Positions 45,383-57,100 of a stretch of 58,237 nt of DNA are shown here, piece after piece. Under the pieces are notes generated by a model, which searched no databases, was not told the origin of the DNA, and saw nothing but the letters and a program-made list of their open reading frames with translations. This DNA comes from Candidatus Accumulibacter aalborgensis (lineage in GTDB: Bacteria; Pseudomonadota; Gammaproteobacteria; Burkholderiales; Rhodocyclaceae): positions 1 to 58,237 of the forward strand of contig NZ_FLQX01000151.1 of assembly GCF_900089955.1 (NCBI RefSeq), in the 5' to 3' direction. Position numbers and translations under genes: made by a program. Positions within the stretch are counted from its first letter, which is position 1. Each line of letters begins with the position of its first letter.

Positions 45383-47518
45383 ATGGAATTCCGCATCGCC
45401 GACACCTTCACCGATAGCCTGGCGCGGCTGACCGGCGACGAGCAGCGAGCGGTCAAGACCACCGCCTTCGACCTGCAGCTCAACCCGGCCAACCCCGGCA
45501 TGAGCCTCCACAAGCTGGACAGGGCGAGGGACAGGAATTTCTGGTCGCTGCGGGTCAGCAGCGACATTCGCCTGATCGTGCACAAGAGCGATGCGAGCTT
45601 CCTGCTCTGCTACGTCGACCACCATGACCGGGCCTATGACTGGGCGGAACGGCGCAAGCTGGAGACGCACCCGAAGACCGGCGCCGCGCAATGGGTCGAA
45701 ATCCGCGAGACCGTGCAGCAGGTGTTCGTACCGGTGTATGTGCAGGCGGAACTGCCGCTCGCCCCGCCAGCCGCCCCGGTGCTGAAGCTGCTGTTCGCCG
45801 GCCGGAGTGACGACGAACTGCTGGCCTACGGCGTGCCCGCCGAGTGGCTGGACGACGTCAGGCAGGCAACGGAGGACACGCTGCTGGCCTTGTCCGACCA
45901 TCTGCCTGCCGAGGCGGCCGAGGCCCTGCTGGAACTGGCGACGGGCGGCAAACCGCGGGTGCCGACACTGCCGCCGGCAACCACCAACCCCTTCGACCAT
46001 CCGGACGCGCAACGCCGCTTCCGGATCATGACCAACGTCGAGGAACTGCAGCGCGCTCTCGATTACCCGTGGGAAAAGTGGACGGTCTTCCTGCACCCCG
46101 AACAACGGCAGTGGGTCGAGCGTGATTACGCCGGGCCGGCGCGGGTTTCCGGCTCGGCGGGCACGGGCAAGACCATCGTCGCCCTGCATCGGGCGGCATT
46201 TCTCGCGCGCACGCACGCCGATGCCCGTGTGCTGCTGACGACTTTCTCCGACGCGCTGGCCAGTGCCCTGCACACCAAGCTGCGGCGACTGCTCGATCAT
46301 GAGCCACGCCTTGCCGAACGCATCGACGTTCATTCGCTCAATACCATCGGTCTTCGTCTCTACAAGGCGCACATCGGGCCAGCGGCGATTGCCAGCCGCG
46401 AAATGGTCCGCGAAGTGCTGAATGAGGCGGCGCGTGCCGTAGCCAACCACAAGTTCGGCCAGCACTTCCTGCTGGCGGAATGGGAGCAGGTGGTCGATGC
46501 CTGGCAGTTGTCGACCTGGGAGGACTACCGCGATGTGGCCCGGCTGGGCAGGAAGACCCGGCTGCCGGAGGCGCAGCGCGCGCTGCTGTGGTCGATCTTC
46601 GAGCGCGTTCGTTCGGCCTTGCACGAACGCAAGCTGGTCACCCACGCCGAGCTGTTCACTGCGCTGGCCGCCGTGCTCTCGACGAGCACGCACCCAGCAT
46701 TCGACTTCGCAGTCATCGATGAGGCGCAAGACATCGGCGTCGCCCACCTGAGATTTCTGGCGGCACTCGGCGGTCACCGGGCCAACGCGCTGTTCTTCGC
46801 CGGCGACCTCGGGCAGCGCATCTTCCAGCAGCCCTTTTCCTGGAAGTCGCTGGGCGTGGACATCCGTGGTCGGTCGCGCACCCTGCGCGTCAATTACCGG
46901 ACTTCGCATCAGATTCGCACGCAGGCCGACCGCCTGCTGGCATCGACGGCCGCCGACTGCGATGGCAACAGCGAGGAGCGCAGCGATACGATTTCGGTAT
47001 TCAACGGACCGCCGCCAGCGATTCAGACTTTCCGGGATGAAGGCGAGGAAACACGCGCCGTCGGCGCCTGGATCGCCGAGCGTGCCTGGGCGGGCGTGCT
47101 GCCGCATGAGTTCGGCGTGTTCGTCCGCTCGGCGGCGCAGTTAGCACGTGCCGAAGAAGCGGTCCAGCGATCGGGACTCGCCTACAGGATTCTCGATGAA
47201 CACGTCGAAACGGTCAGCGGGCACGTGTCGATCAGCAGCATGCATCTCGCCAAGGGCCTGGAGTTCCGCGCCGTGGTGGTGATGGCCTGCGACGACGAGG
47301 TCATCCCGCTGCAGGAGCGCATCGAGACGGTCGGTGACGATGCCGACCTGCAGGAAGTCTACGACACCGAACGCCACCTGCTGTACGTTGCCTGCACCCG
47401 CGCGCGGGATCATCTGCTGGTGACGAGCGTGGCCCCTGGGTCGGAGTTTCTTGACGACATGCGGATGGATGGGGATTCGCGAGTCCGGAAGGTCGGGGGC
47501 TGGATTTCTGGCAAGTGA
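45383..47518 (+). CDS. UvrD-like superfamily I helicase with RelE-like N-terminal domain
   Basis: A 711-residue protein. Residues 1-90 (FTDSLARLTGDEQRAVKTTA, LHKLDRARDRNFWSLRVSSD, IRLIVHKSDASFLLCYVDHH) look like a RelE/YoeB-type toxin fold. The rest is a superfamily I helicase: Walker A SGSAGTGKT near 256-264, FAVIDEAQDIGVAHLRFLAA near 445, NYRTSHQIR, and SSMHLAKGLEFRAVVVMACD with LLYVACTRARDHLLV. It should be a DNA translocase whose toxin-like domain may bind or cut nucleic acid; toxicity is unproven. It is tightly linked to the AAA ATPase. Confidence 0.85.
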   Translation: MEFRIADTFTDSLARLTGDEQRAVKTTAFDLQLNPANPGMSLHKLDRARDRNFWSLRVSSDIRLIVHKSDASFLLCYVDHHDRAYDWAERRKLETHPKTGAAQWVEIRETVQQVFVPVYVQAELPLAPPAAPVLKLLFAGRSDDELLAYGVPAEWLDDVRQATEDTLLALSDHLPAEAAEALLELATGGKPRVPTLPPATTNPFDHPDAQRRFRIMTNVEELQRALDYPWEKWTVFLHPEQRQWVERDYAGPARVSGSAGTGKTIVALHRAAFLARTHADARVLLTTFSDALASALHTKLRRLLDHEPRLAERIDVHSLNTIGLRLYKAHIGPAAIASREMVREVLNEAARAVANHKFGQHFLLAEWEQVVDAWQLSTWEDYRDVARLGRKTRLPEAQRALLWSIFERVRSALHERKLVTHAELFTALAAVLSTSTHPAFDFAVIDEAQDIGVAHLRFLAALGGHRANALFFAGDLGQRIFQQPFSWKSLGVDIRGRSRTLRVNYRTSHQIRTQADRLLASTAADCDGNSEERSDTISVFNGPPPAIQTFRDEGEETRAVGAWIAERAWAGVLPHEFGVFVRSAAQLARAEEAVQRSGLAYRILDEHVETVSGHVSISSMHLAKGLEFRAVVVMACDDEVIPLQERIETVGDDADLQEVYDTERHLLYVACTRARDHLLVTSVAPGSEFLDDMRMDGDSRVRKVGGWISGK

Positions 47519-47560
47519 TCGCGGGGCAACAAGCATCAGGAGACTGCATCAAGAGTTGCT

Positions 47561-50500
47561 TTGACGAATGTCAGGTTAGGAGTGCGTGAAGTGCATCCAA
47601 TTCAGAAGTGGCAGGGCAGCTTCTTGAGACGGCGAGGGGCCGACTATCCGACCGGGCGTCCGCTGTACACCTATCGAGTTACTGACGAGGAGTTTTCGGA
47701 TCTCGAGACGATGATGCGGGACTGCCTTGGCACTTGGCTACGGACCGTTACGCTCGGAGACGTTGCCCGCAACGTCTCCGGCTTTCCACCCCTGTTCGTT
47801 CTCTATGCGGCGGAATGGTGGCGTCGCAGCTATGACGGAACAGGATTCGCGTGGGAACCGATTGTCAGTGCTATCGGCGCTTCCGGTGAAGAGTGGAGTC
47901 ACGCAGAGCGCAGTGAATGTGTCGAGAAGGGACTGCAAGGTTGGCGGCTGCGCTTGTCGAGCTTGCACGGACTACGGTACCTGGGAAGTATCGCCTTCCA
48001 GGGTGGCCTGCCGATGCGACTGCTGGCAGGCGCACAGGGCCCTATCGGCGGCATACTGAAGCGGGCGCTCAAGCTTGCGGGCGGTGGCGGAACGGACGCT
48101 GTGGAGATCCTTGAATGGATTAGGAGCCTTGCCAATTTCTTGCCGAATTCCTATCGGCAGAACGAAGTCTTCGTGCTGCTCACCGAGGTTGTCCTCACGA
48201 TTTTGCGTCTGAAGCAACAGGCCAATCTGACCATTGGCGCGGATGTGGTCGCCGAACTTGACCGGGCCGCCCAGGGATGGAGAGACGAGTTTCCGCTGCC
48301 GATCGATGACCATCAGGCGATCGAGCTGTTCAAGCTGGCTATCGGTGTCCCGCCAGGCGAGCAAGACCATCGCCACCAGGGAATCCTCGTCGAGCGATGG
48401 CTGGACACTTCGGATCAAGGCTGTTTTCAGCTCCGATCGGAAATCGTGCTGCCAGAGTTTCTGGACTCGGCACCACTGGGGCGGCTTCTTGGAATCCAGC
48501 CAGAGAATCTGGGCCGCACCCTGACCTTGCGGTTTCCGCGGGGCGAGCAAGCGGTGGATGTCTCCCTGCGCAGGCTGGCCGGCCAGGATCGCTACCGTGT
48601 CGAACGGCGCTCTCTGGACAGGCGCGGAGATCTCGCAACCGCCGAACATACGATGTTGCTCCTGATCGCAACCGGGGAGGAGCGCCACAAGGAAATTGCT
48701 CGCGGCGAAGCGCTCGATCCCGAGTTGCCCTGGATATTCGAGCAGGGCACTGATTCGGCGAACCCTTGTCGATTGATTCGCCAAGGTTCCGGGGCAATCG
48801 CCGGGTTTGAGGGAATCCTGTGCATTCCGCAGGACTGGAATTTGCGGCCCGACGATGGCGCATCCGTGGATTGCAAAGGCGAGCTATCGGGAGGCACTCG
48901 AAGGGTATGGACCATCCGCGGTGGCATTCGGATCGATGCTTGCGACGGACTGCACTACCGGGTGAGGTGCGGGCAGGCTGCGGCGACCGAGGATCGGTTT
49001 GAACTACGCGGGCAGCGGTACTGGGATCTGTTTGATCACCCCGCAGTTGCGTTTCGTGGCGTGCCAAACCTGTACCAGGTGTCCGAGAACGGTCTGGATG
49101 GAATGGCTCAAGGCACGCTCGCCTGGCGAGTGCCGGGGGGACGGTTTACGCAGCGCCCCGAGGAAATCTCCGGTCCGGTGAGCGCGATCTGGCCAGCGCA
49201 AGGGGAAACCAGATGGCGTACGCGCGTCGTCCTCCTGCCAGCGCAGGCGAGCATGGCGGTCGAGCCCGGTGCTGATCCGTCGAGCGGCGCACTGCGCTTC
49301 GCTAACTGGGATCTGTTGACGGTGGATTGCGACACGCTGGGAGTCTCGTCGCAGACGCGCATCAACGGCGCGAGCGTCGTGCTTGATCTGAGGTTACAGG
49401 GCGAAGGCCATCCACCCGAGTGGTGCTCGGTCAACGCGGTGTGGCGTGGCAACCCCAATGTCGTCCGACTGAGGGTGCCATTCCCGGCCAAGGGGGTGCG
49501 TACCATCGCCACCGATGGCAAGCAGCTCGAGGATGGCGCCCTGCTCGCCGTCGGCCGGGTATGCGGCACTCGTATGGTGGGTTTTCTCGGGCCTGGAGCC
49601 TACCAGGCGACGCTGAGGCTTGGGCTTCATCGCGGAAATCACGCTCATCCGGTCAGCAAAGTGGAGCACACGATCAAGGCCAATGTCGGAGGGAGTCGCG
49701 TCGAGATTCGCCTGGTCGACTATGTGAACGACATCCAGAGAATGCTCGCCGACGCAGACACCCTCGATGCCCATGTGAGTGTCAGATTGGGCTTGCCCGG
49801 TGGCGAATCGTCGACGCTGCGAGTGGCCCGTTACGAGTTCGAACTCGAACGACTGGCAATGATGTCGCAGCTTGGTTTGCCCCAGGAACAACTCCGTCGC
49901 TTCTCGGCGGAGGATATCGCCCGTTTTTCGGTAGTCGCACTTCGGATCGACGCCCCAGGAGATGAGCCTATTCGCTTGGCTCCTGTTCTTTCCGAGGGTG
50001 TGTCGACCGGAAACTGGATGTTCCCGTCTGCCGATCTTTCACCCGGAGCCTGGCTGATCCATCCGGGTGCCGGTTCCCAAGTGGCTTTCCGCCCGATGTT
50101 ATGGCCCGTTCTGGCGCCTAGTGAAGCCCTGCCAGAGATGCAAGACGCAGAGGAAGCCCCTGAGGTTGAAGTCACTCTGACTACAGCGCTTGGCATTCCG
50201 ACAGAACGACAGCGTCTGGATGCCCTTGATGCTGTGATTGCCGCGTTGGCGCAGGACTTCATCAGCGACGATTGGCGCCTGGTTGAGCAGCTTGCGGTGC
50301 AACTGGGCCACCTGCCCCTGTCGACTCTCGATCTGTGGCGTTGCTTCGCCCAGTCCATGACCGGCCTGGCTGCACTTGCGGTGCGCATGGCCGGCCTGCC
50401 CGCTGGATTTGCCGAGCGATTTCCCATCGAGCTGCCTACTGTTTGGGAAATGATTCCCTTGACCGCATGGGTTCAGGCAATGCGCGCAACCATGGCGCAG

Positions 50501-51124
50501 GGCACGTCCTGGTACGGACCTGAGGCTGGCACCCTCGTTGTTTCGGAATACCTTGATCGGCGAGTTCAGGCACTGGCATCCGCTTGCCCATCACTTCGAG
50601 TGTTGCTGGAAGCGGCGCGCGGGACAGCGACCGGGAAAATCAACCAGGACCTGAGGGCAGCCCAAAACCCAGGGATGGACCGCTTCTTTTCTGGGCAACT
50701 GTTCGATGGTGAAAACTCAAGGGTTCAGCACCTGCTGCGCAACAACGCCGACCGGAAGTGGCCCGGTGGATTCGCGGCGGAACTGACCGTCGCCGGGCAG
50801 CACGGAGCCAGGCCGTATTTCTGTCCGATGAACCACGGATTTCATGACCCGGTAATCAACCTGCCCATGCTGTTGGCACTCACACTCAATACGACGATGG
50901 ACCTGCACGTTGATTGGAGTCACCACCCAAACCTCATCAGGAAGGTACGAGAGGTTCAGTCATTCGACCCGGAATGGTTCGCCGAGGCTTTTGACTTGAC
51001 CGTAGCTCGCTGTCTCGCCACAGGACGAATTGACCTTCCTCCACCTGATGTTCCTCGATTGCCACGACGATTGGATGATGATGGAAGAAGAGTATTTCGG
51101 GTCCCTCCTCGCGGCCCTCGCTAG
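47561..51124 (+). CDS. druH: Druantia type III DruH-like protein
   Basis: A 1187-residue protein without a family motif I can name. It is mostly mixed alpha/beta with no Walker, nuclease or membrane signature; WWRRSYDGTGFAWEPI and YFCPMNHGFHDPVINLPML stand out. The symbol rests on position: in Druantia type III a large protein of unknown fold directly precedes the giant helicase DruE, and these two genes overlap here. The start is uncertain: TTG 47561 is the longest, but GTG 47591 with AGGAG eight bases upstream may be used. Confidence 0.75.
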   Translation: MTNVRLGVREVHPIQKWQGSFLRRRGADYPTGRPLYTYRVTDEEFSDLETMMRDCLGTWLRTVTLGDVARNVSGFPPLFVLYAAEWWRRSYDGTGFAWEPIVSAIGASGEEWSHAERSECVEKGLQGWRLRLSSLHGLRYLGSIAFQGGLPMRLLAGAQGPIGGILKRALKLAGGGGTDAVEILEWIRSLANFLPNSYRQNEVFVLLTEVVLTILRLKQQANLTIGADVVAELDRAAQGWRDEFPLPIDDHQAIELFKLAIGVPPGEQDHRHQGILVERWLDTSDQGCFQLRSEIVLPEFLDSAPLGRLLGIQPENLGRTLTLRFPRGEQAVDVSLRRLAGQDRYRVERRSLDRRGDLATAEHTMLLLIATGEERHKEIARGEALDPELPWIFEQGTDSANPCRLIRQGSGAIAGFEGILCIPQDWNLRPDDGASVDCKGELSGGTRRVWTIRGGIRIDACDGLHYRVRCGQAAATEDRFELRGQRYWDLFDHPAVAFRGVPNLYQVSENGLDGMAQGTLAWRVPGGRFTQRPEEISGPVSAIWPAQGETRWRTRVVLLPAQASMAVEPGADPSSGALRFANWDLLTVDCDTLGVSSQTRINGASVVLDLRLQGEGHPPEWCSVNAVWRGNPNVVRLRVPFPAKGVRTIATDGKQLEDGALLAVGRVCGTRMVGFLGPGAYQATLRLGLHRGNHAHPVSKVEHTIKANVGGSRVEIRLVDYVNDIQRMLADADTLDAHVSVRLGLPGGESSTLRVARYEFELERLAMMSQLGLPQEQLRRFSAEDIARFSVVALRIDAPGDEPIRLAPVLSEGVSTGNWMFPSADLSPGAWLIHPGAGSQVAFRPMLWPVLAPSEALPEMQDAEEAPEVEVTLTTALGIPTERQRLDALDAVIAALAQDFISDDWRLVEQLAVQLGHLPLSTLDLWRCFAQSMTGLAALAVRMAGLPAGFAERFPIELPTVWEMIPLTAWVQAMRATMAQGTSWYGPEAGTLVVSEYLDRRVQALASACPSLRVLLEAARGTATGKINQDLRAAQNPGMDRFFSGQLFDGENSRVQHLLRNNADRKWPGGFAAELTVAGQHGARPYFCPMNHGFHDPVINLPMLLALTLNTTMDLHVDWSHHPNLIRKVREVQSFDPEWFAEAFDLTVARCLATGRIDLPPPDVPRLPRRLDDDGRRVFRVPPRGPR

Positions 51125-54100
51125 TCGCGCCAGTCTAGGAACGGTTGGCTGGCTGGGATTCGCGAACGCGCCTTTGCGTCGGCACCTGATGGAGGTCTTT
51201 GCGCGTCCATTTGGCGATACCGGCAGTTTCCTCGCGGATCCCAGCTTCGAAGCGGTATTTGGCTGGGAGCCGAGCAGCAGTCGCATGAGCGATCTGGCGG
51301 GCAATCTACTCACGCCATCGCTGGTAAGCGCGATGGATTCGCCGCCACCCGAGTTGGCCGACGAATATCGCTTTGCCAAGGAGCGGGCACCCTACGCCCA
51401 CCAGTTGCAGGCGTGGCAGATTCTGGCGCAGCAACCCGCCAGGTCTCTGGTCGTGACCAGCGGCACCGGATCGGGAAAAACCGAGTGCTTCATGGTGCCG
51501 ATTCTGGATCGACTGGCGCGCGAGCAGTTGGCTTTGGGTGGCCAGCTTGTCGGGGTTCGCGCGCTGTTTCTCTATCCGCTGAATGCGCTGATCAACAGCC
51601 AGCGCGATCGTCTTCGCGCCTGGACGTACGGATTCGGCAACAAAATCCGCTTTTGCCTCTACAACGGGCTGACCCCGGAAACCGTGCCGGCGCACGCCCT
51701 TGCACCGGCCGACAGCGAGGTGAAGGACCGTCGGAGCTTGCGCGCAGCACCGCCGCCGATTCTGGTGACCAACGCGACGATGCTCGAGTACATGCTGGTC
51801 AGAGCCCAGGATGCCAGCATTCTTGAAAAGTCGAGCGGCAAGCTTGAGTGGATCGTCCTCGACGAAGCGCATACCTATGTGGGCTCGCAGGCCGCTGAAC
51901 TGGCACTGCTGATTCGACGCGTCGTTCACGCGTTTGCTGTCAAGCCGGAGAACCTTCGCTTCGTGGCAACGTCAGCAACGATGGGCGATCCGGACGGGCC
52001 CGCCGGAGAGCGCCTCAGGGAGTTTCTGGCGCAGGTCGCAGGTGTCGATGTTTCGCGCGTTCATCTGGTATCGGGGGCTCGGCAGATTCCCTTGCTACCT
52101 TCGGCAAGCGATTCCTGCCGTTTGTCCGTGGCCGAATTGCGCGCGATCGATTCGGGTAAGGATGAAACGCCGAATCGCTATCGCGCTCTGTCAGGGCACC
52201 CCATCGCGCGGAAGCTGCGCGAGCTTTTCGTCGACCGCAAGGCGGCACCGGTCGCGAAGATATCGGAAGCATGCTCAATGATCTTCGGCCCTGCGCCGGC
52301 CCATTCTCTTGCGCAGCAGCAGGAATCCTTGAGCTGGCTTGACCTGCTGACGAGTGCGGTGGATACCGGCGGTACACCTTTCCTGCCACTGCGGGCGCAC
52401 GTGTTTCACCAGACCTTGACCGGCCTGTGGTGCTGCGCCGACTCGCGATGCTCTGACAAGCGCGGATCACGACTCGACGACCCCGCCTGGACGTTCGGGA
52501 AGGTCTTCCTGGAACCTCGAAATCATTGTACCTGCGGCGCCCCCGCGTTCGAGTTCGCGTCCTGTGAGGAATGTGGAGCGGCCTACCTTCTGTCCGAAGA
52601 GAGGAAAGGGGCGGTGGTACAGGCGTCGAGTGAATCGGCAGTCGATGAATTCGAGCTGGAAACCGACGAGGACGACTCCGAAACGCTGGATGCCGACGAT
52701 GATCGGCCCGTCGAGAGTGGCCATGCGATCCTGATCACCAACCGCAAGCTGCCGCATGCGGGCGAAATGCACATCAACCGCCAGACCCAGCAGATTGTCG
52801 ACGCGAGCGATCCGGACGCGATTGCCCTGATTGTCTGCGAGGACGGCGGGGATGGTCTGGGCTGCCCGGCGTGCGGCGCGACACCTGCTCGCACTGGTCA
52901 CCTCTTCCGCAAGGCCCGAATCGGTGCGCCTTTCCTGCTGGGTGGCCTGCTGCCGACCTTACTGGAGTATGCGCCAGACGGTGCCAGGCCCGCCGACCAG
53001 CCCTATCGAGGGCGCCGTCTGCTGACGTTCAGCGACAGCCGCCAGGGCACGGCGAGGCTGGCCGCCAAGTTGCAGCAGGATGCGGAGCGAACAAAAGCGC
53101 GCGGGCTGATTTATCACCACGTGCTCAAGGCGATGACCGAGGCAGCCACGCCTGAGCTGGCAGGCATTGAGATTCGGATTCAGAGGTACGAAAAAATCCT
53201 TGCTACACCGAGAATGCTCGAGGAGGCGAAGGATCAGGTTACTGAGTTGTTGAACACGGACCGTATGCTGCTTGCTACTGCAGCAGTGCCGCCACCAATG
53301 CCTTTTCAGCAGCTACAGGCGGCAATCGCTCAGGAGGGGCAGGAGTTCCGGTGGATTCTTCAGACCTACCAGGGGTACTCCCGCGAGGTCTTTGGCGGCC
53401 ACGAGGGCGCGTCGAATCTCGCGGGGATGCTCTTGGTCCGGGAGCTGGGCCGACGACCAAAACGGCAGAATAACCTCGAAACGATGGGGATGATCGCTGT
53501 ACGCTATCCGCGCCTCGATCAGCTCAACACGGCCCCCGTCGATTGGACCAGCCGGGGTTTCACCTTGCCGGAGTGGAAGGATTTCCTGAAGGTGGCTGTC
53601 GACCATTTCGTTCGCGGTGGCGGCAGTCTCGATATCCCGGATCTTTGGCGAAACTGGATCGGCATACGTTTTCCGCGCAACTGGATTGTTCCTCCCAATC
53701 AGGATGAGGCTGCTCGTGGCCAGCGCCGATGGCCATCTGCCAGACGCTCAAGGGACCGGAGCGCACTGGTCCGCCTCCTGGCCCACCTGTTGAAGGTCGA
53801 CGTAGACACCGACCCGGGGCAGGATGCCGTCGACAGCCTGCTGATCGCCGCATGGGAACAGGTCAAGACGATGCTGTCCTTGACTGCCAGTGGATACATT
53901 CTGCGATTGCAGGACCTGGCATTCTCGCCAGTGGCCCACGCCTGGGTTTGCCCGGTGACGCGGCGATTTCTTGATACCACCGTACGCGGCGTCACGCCGT
54001 ACCTTCCGCGAATCATGCGTGAGGAGATCGCGGTCTGTGAGCGCAGGGAGATCCCGGTCTACGACCTACCCTTCGGTGGAGAAACCGATGGTGGGCTCCG

Positions 54101-57100
54101 CCTCCGGCGAGCGCGCGACTGGCTCGCACAGCAGGTGCTGCTCACCAGCCTCCGCGAAGACGGTCTTTGGGCAAACGTCAACGATCGAGTCATCGAATCT
54201 GCGCCCTATTTTGCAGCTGCCGAGCACTCCGCACAGCAGGCTTCTGAACTCCTGGACAAATACGAGAGACGCTTCAAGGAGGGATCGATCAATCTGCTCT
54301 CCTGTTCGACCACGATGGAAATGGGCATCGACATCGGTGGCGTCCAACTGGTGGCCATGAACAATGTGCCACCTCACCCGGCCAACTACCTGCAGCGTGC
54401 AGGCAGGGCGGGTCGGCGCCGGGAGACAAGATCCACGGCCGTTACCTTGTGCAAATCCAATCCGCATGATCAGAATGTGTTTTTGAACACACGCTGGGCG
54501 TTCGATGCCAAGCTGCCGCCGCCGGTGGTATCACTGAACAGTGCAGTGATCGTGCAGCGCCACGTCAATGCGATGATCCTCGCCCGTTTTCTGGCCGACC
54601 TGCTGCAAACCAATCCTCAGGACATGACACGTCTGAACTGCGGCTGGTTCTTCGATGATCGCGAAGATGCGCCATCGAAGCGATTCGTCCGTTGGTGTGA
54701 GGCCTACCTGCCGACGGCTCAGGAGCAAGTGGATGGCGGTTTGCGGCGACTGGTTCGTCACACGCTTTTCGAGGGTCAGGAGACTGAGCGGCTCGTTCGA
54801 CAGGCGGGTGTCGAAATGGAGGTGGCCTTCGACGAATGGCAGGCTGAGTGGCAGGCGCTCATCGAGCAGGAATCCGGCCTGGGACCAGGGGCCGCGATCG
54901 ATCCGGCTGCGAGGGCCATCGGTTTCCAGAAGAAGCGGTTGGCCGAGGAGTATCTGCTGCGCGAGCTGGCGACCCAGGGCTTTCTTCCAGGCTATGGATT
55001 CCCGACCTCCATTGCCAGCTTTGACAACACGACAGTCAGTGCTGCGAGGCGTTTACCACCTCCGGACGAGCCTGCCAAACGTGGTCGCGACGACAATCGT
55101 TTTCAGAAACGGGATCTCGCCAGCCGAGACCTGGTGACCGCTCTGCGCGAATACGCCCCCGGTGCCGAGCTGGTGATGGACGGACTGGTTTATCGTTCGG
55201 CGGGAATCACCCTGAACTGGCATATCCCGGCAGATCAGGAGGGCGCCAGGGAAACCCAGGCGATCAAGTTCGCGTGGCGGTGTCGAAGCTGTGGCGCGAG
55301 TGGCACGACGATGTCGCTGAAGCTTGCCTCGAACTGTGACGCTTGCGGTGCGAGGGTACATGCCAACGATATCCAGCAGTTTCTAGAACCAGCCGGGTTT
55401 TCGGTCGACTTCTATGAAGAGCCGCACAACGACGTGACGAGACAGCAGTTTGTCCCGGTCGAGCGCCCATGGATCAGCGCGAGAGGAGATTGGTCCCCCC
55501 TGCCGAATCCGGCCTTGGGGCGGTTTCGCGTGACCACCGACGGACGTGTGTATCACCATTCGGCCGGTCTTCATGGCCAAGGCTACGCTCTGTGTCTGAG
55601 TTGCGGGCGTGCCGAGCCGATGCTTGCGGACGGGAAGCCGCCAAAGCCTCTCGCACCAGGTTCAGAACACAAGAAGCTGCGCAGCCGCGCGGCTGACAGG
55701 GTGTGCAGCGGCAGCACCAATCGATACCAGATCAAGACTGGAATCGCGCTCGGACATCAGGTACGCACGGATGTTCTGGAGATTCAACTTCGCGATCTCA
55801 ACGGCCAGTGGATCACCCATCGCGGCATCGCACTGACCATTGCCGTCGCCTTACGTGACGCGCTTGCTGCATTGCTTGGCGTTCAGACGAGCGAGCTGGG
55901 ATGCGATGTTCAGGAAACCCTCGCCGCGGACAACCAGCGTTGCCAGTCCGTTTTCGTCTTCGACCGCTATGCTGCAGGCTATGCGTCGAGCGCCGAACGT
56001 CTGGTCAACGACATGTTCCGGGAAGCAGCCAAGCGTCTGGATTGCCCGAAGGCGTGCGACAGCAGTTGCCCACATTGCATCCTCGATTTCGATCAGCGAT
56101 TCGAGGCCGGGGTGCTCGACCGATTTGCAGCACTGGCTGTCATTTCGACCGACTGGCTGGACATGCTGAAGATTCCGGAATCGCTTCGCTACTTCGGAGG
56201 CAGCTCCAAGGTCGAGATCTCGGGAATGGTCGCGGCGCTGTTGCGGGAAAGCAGCCATCCGGATGCGCTGCAAACACGCCTGTTCGCGGGTGGCGCGTCG
56301 GACAGCATCGACCTTGCGGCTTCCTCGCTCAGGCTTGTCGCCTACCGTCTCGCGGCACTTGCACGTCCGATCGAAATCGTGATCGAGAAGTCCTTGTTTG
56401 ACAGGCTTTCCGAAGCGAACAGGTTTGCTTTGTCGAGTCTGTCCGACCACCCCGGAATCAGCGTTGGCCTGGCGACCGCCTTACCGCGCGCTGCGGGCGC
56501 CTGCATCCTTGCCGAGGTCAGTCACGGGGCGTCTGGCGTAGCGTGGGCCAGTACCGACGGCGAATCGATAATACCGAATGAGGGATGGGGAGCTTCCAGG
56601 TCGCCATTGGTCATTGGCACGCTCGCGGGAGGGACCGGCGCGGTGAGCACAAGACTTGAATCAGGCCAGATAAGGCCGCAGGTACTTGCTGCTGGCGACC
56701 GCGAGATCGTCCTGCATCATCAGGTGGATGGTCCGCTCCAGGGATTCGGAACGAGATTATGGCAGGTCATTGCCGACGAACACCATGGGACCTTGCAGCA
56801 AGTCCAGAACTCCAGCGCGGATGTGGTCGCGATAACGTACAGTGACCGCTATCTCTTTACCCCGCTGTCAGTTGCGCTACTGGTGGATCTCGTCAGCCGT
56901 CTCAAGGCGATCGTGGGACAGGCGCGCTGGGACGATCCGGATCTTACGATCACCACGACTGCAGTTCGCGGCAGCGGGGAGATCCGCGCGTTCAACCGCG
57001 TTTTCGCCGATTGGCCTGACCTGAGTGTCCGCAACGCTGTGGCAAGAGGGGCGTTCGAGTACCTGGGGATGCGCACGACAGTCCTGGCATCTGACAGATT

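Noticed and set aside
44930-47107. 725-residue minus-strand frame opposite the AAA and UvrD genes
   Set aside because: Antisense shadow; low-complexity Arg/Gly/Gln-rich translation and no ribosome site.
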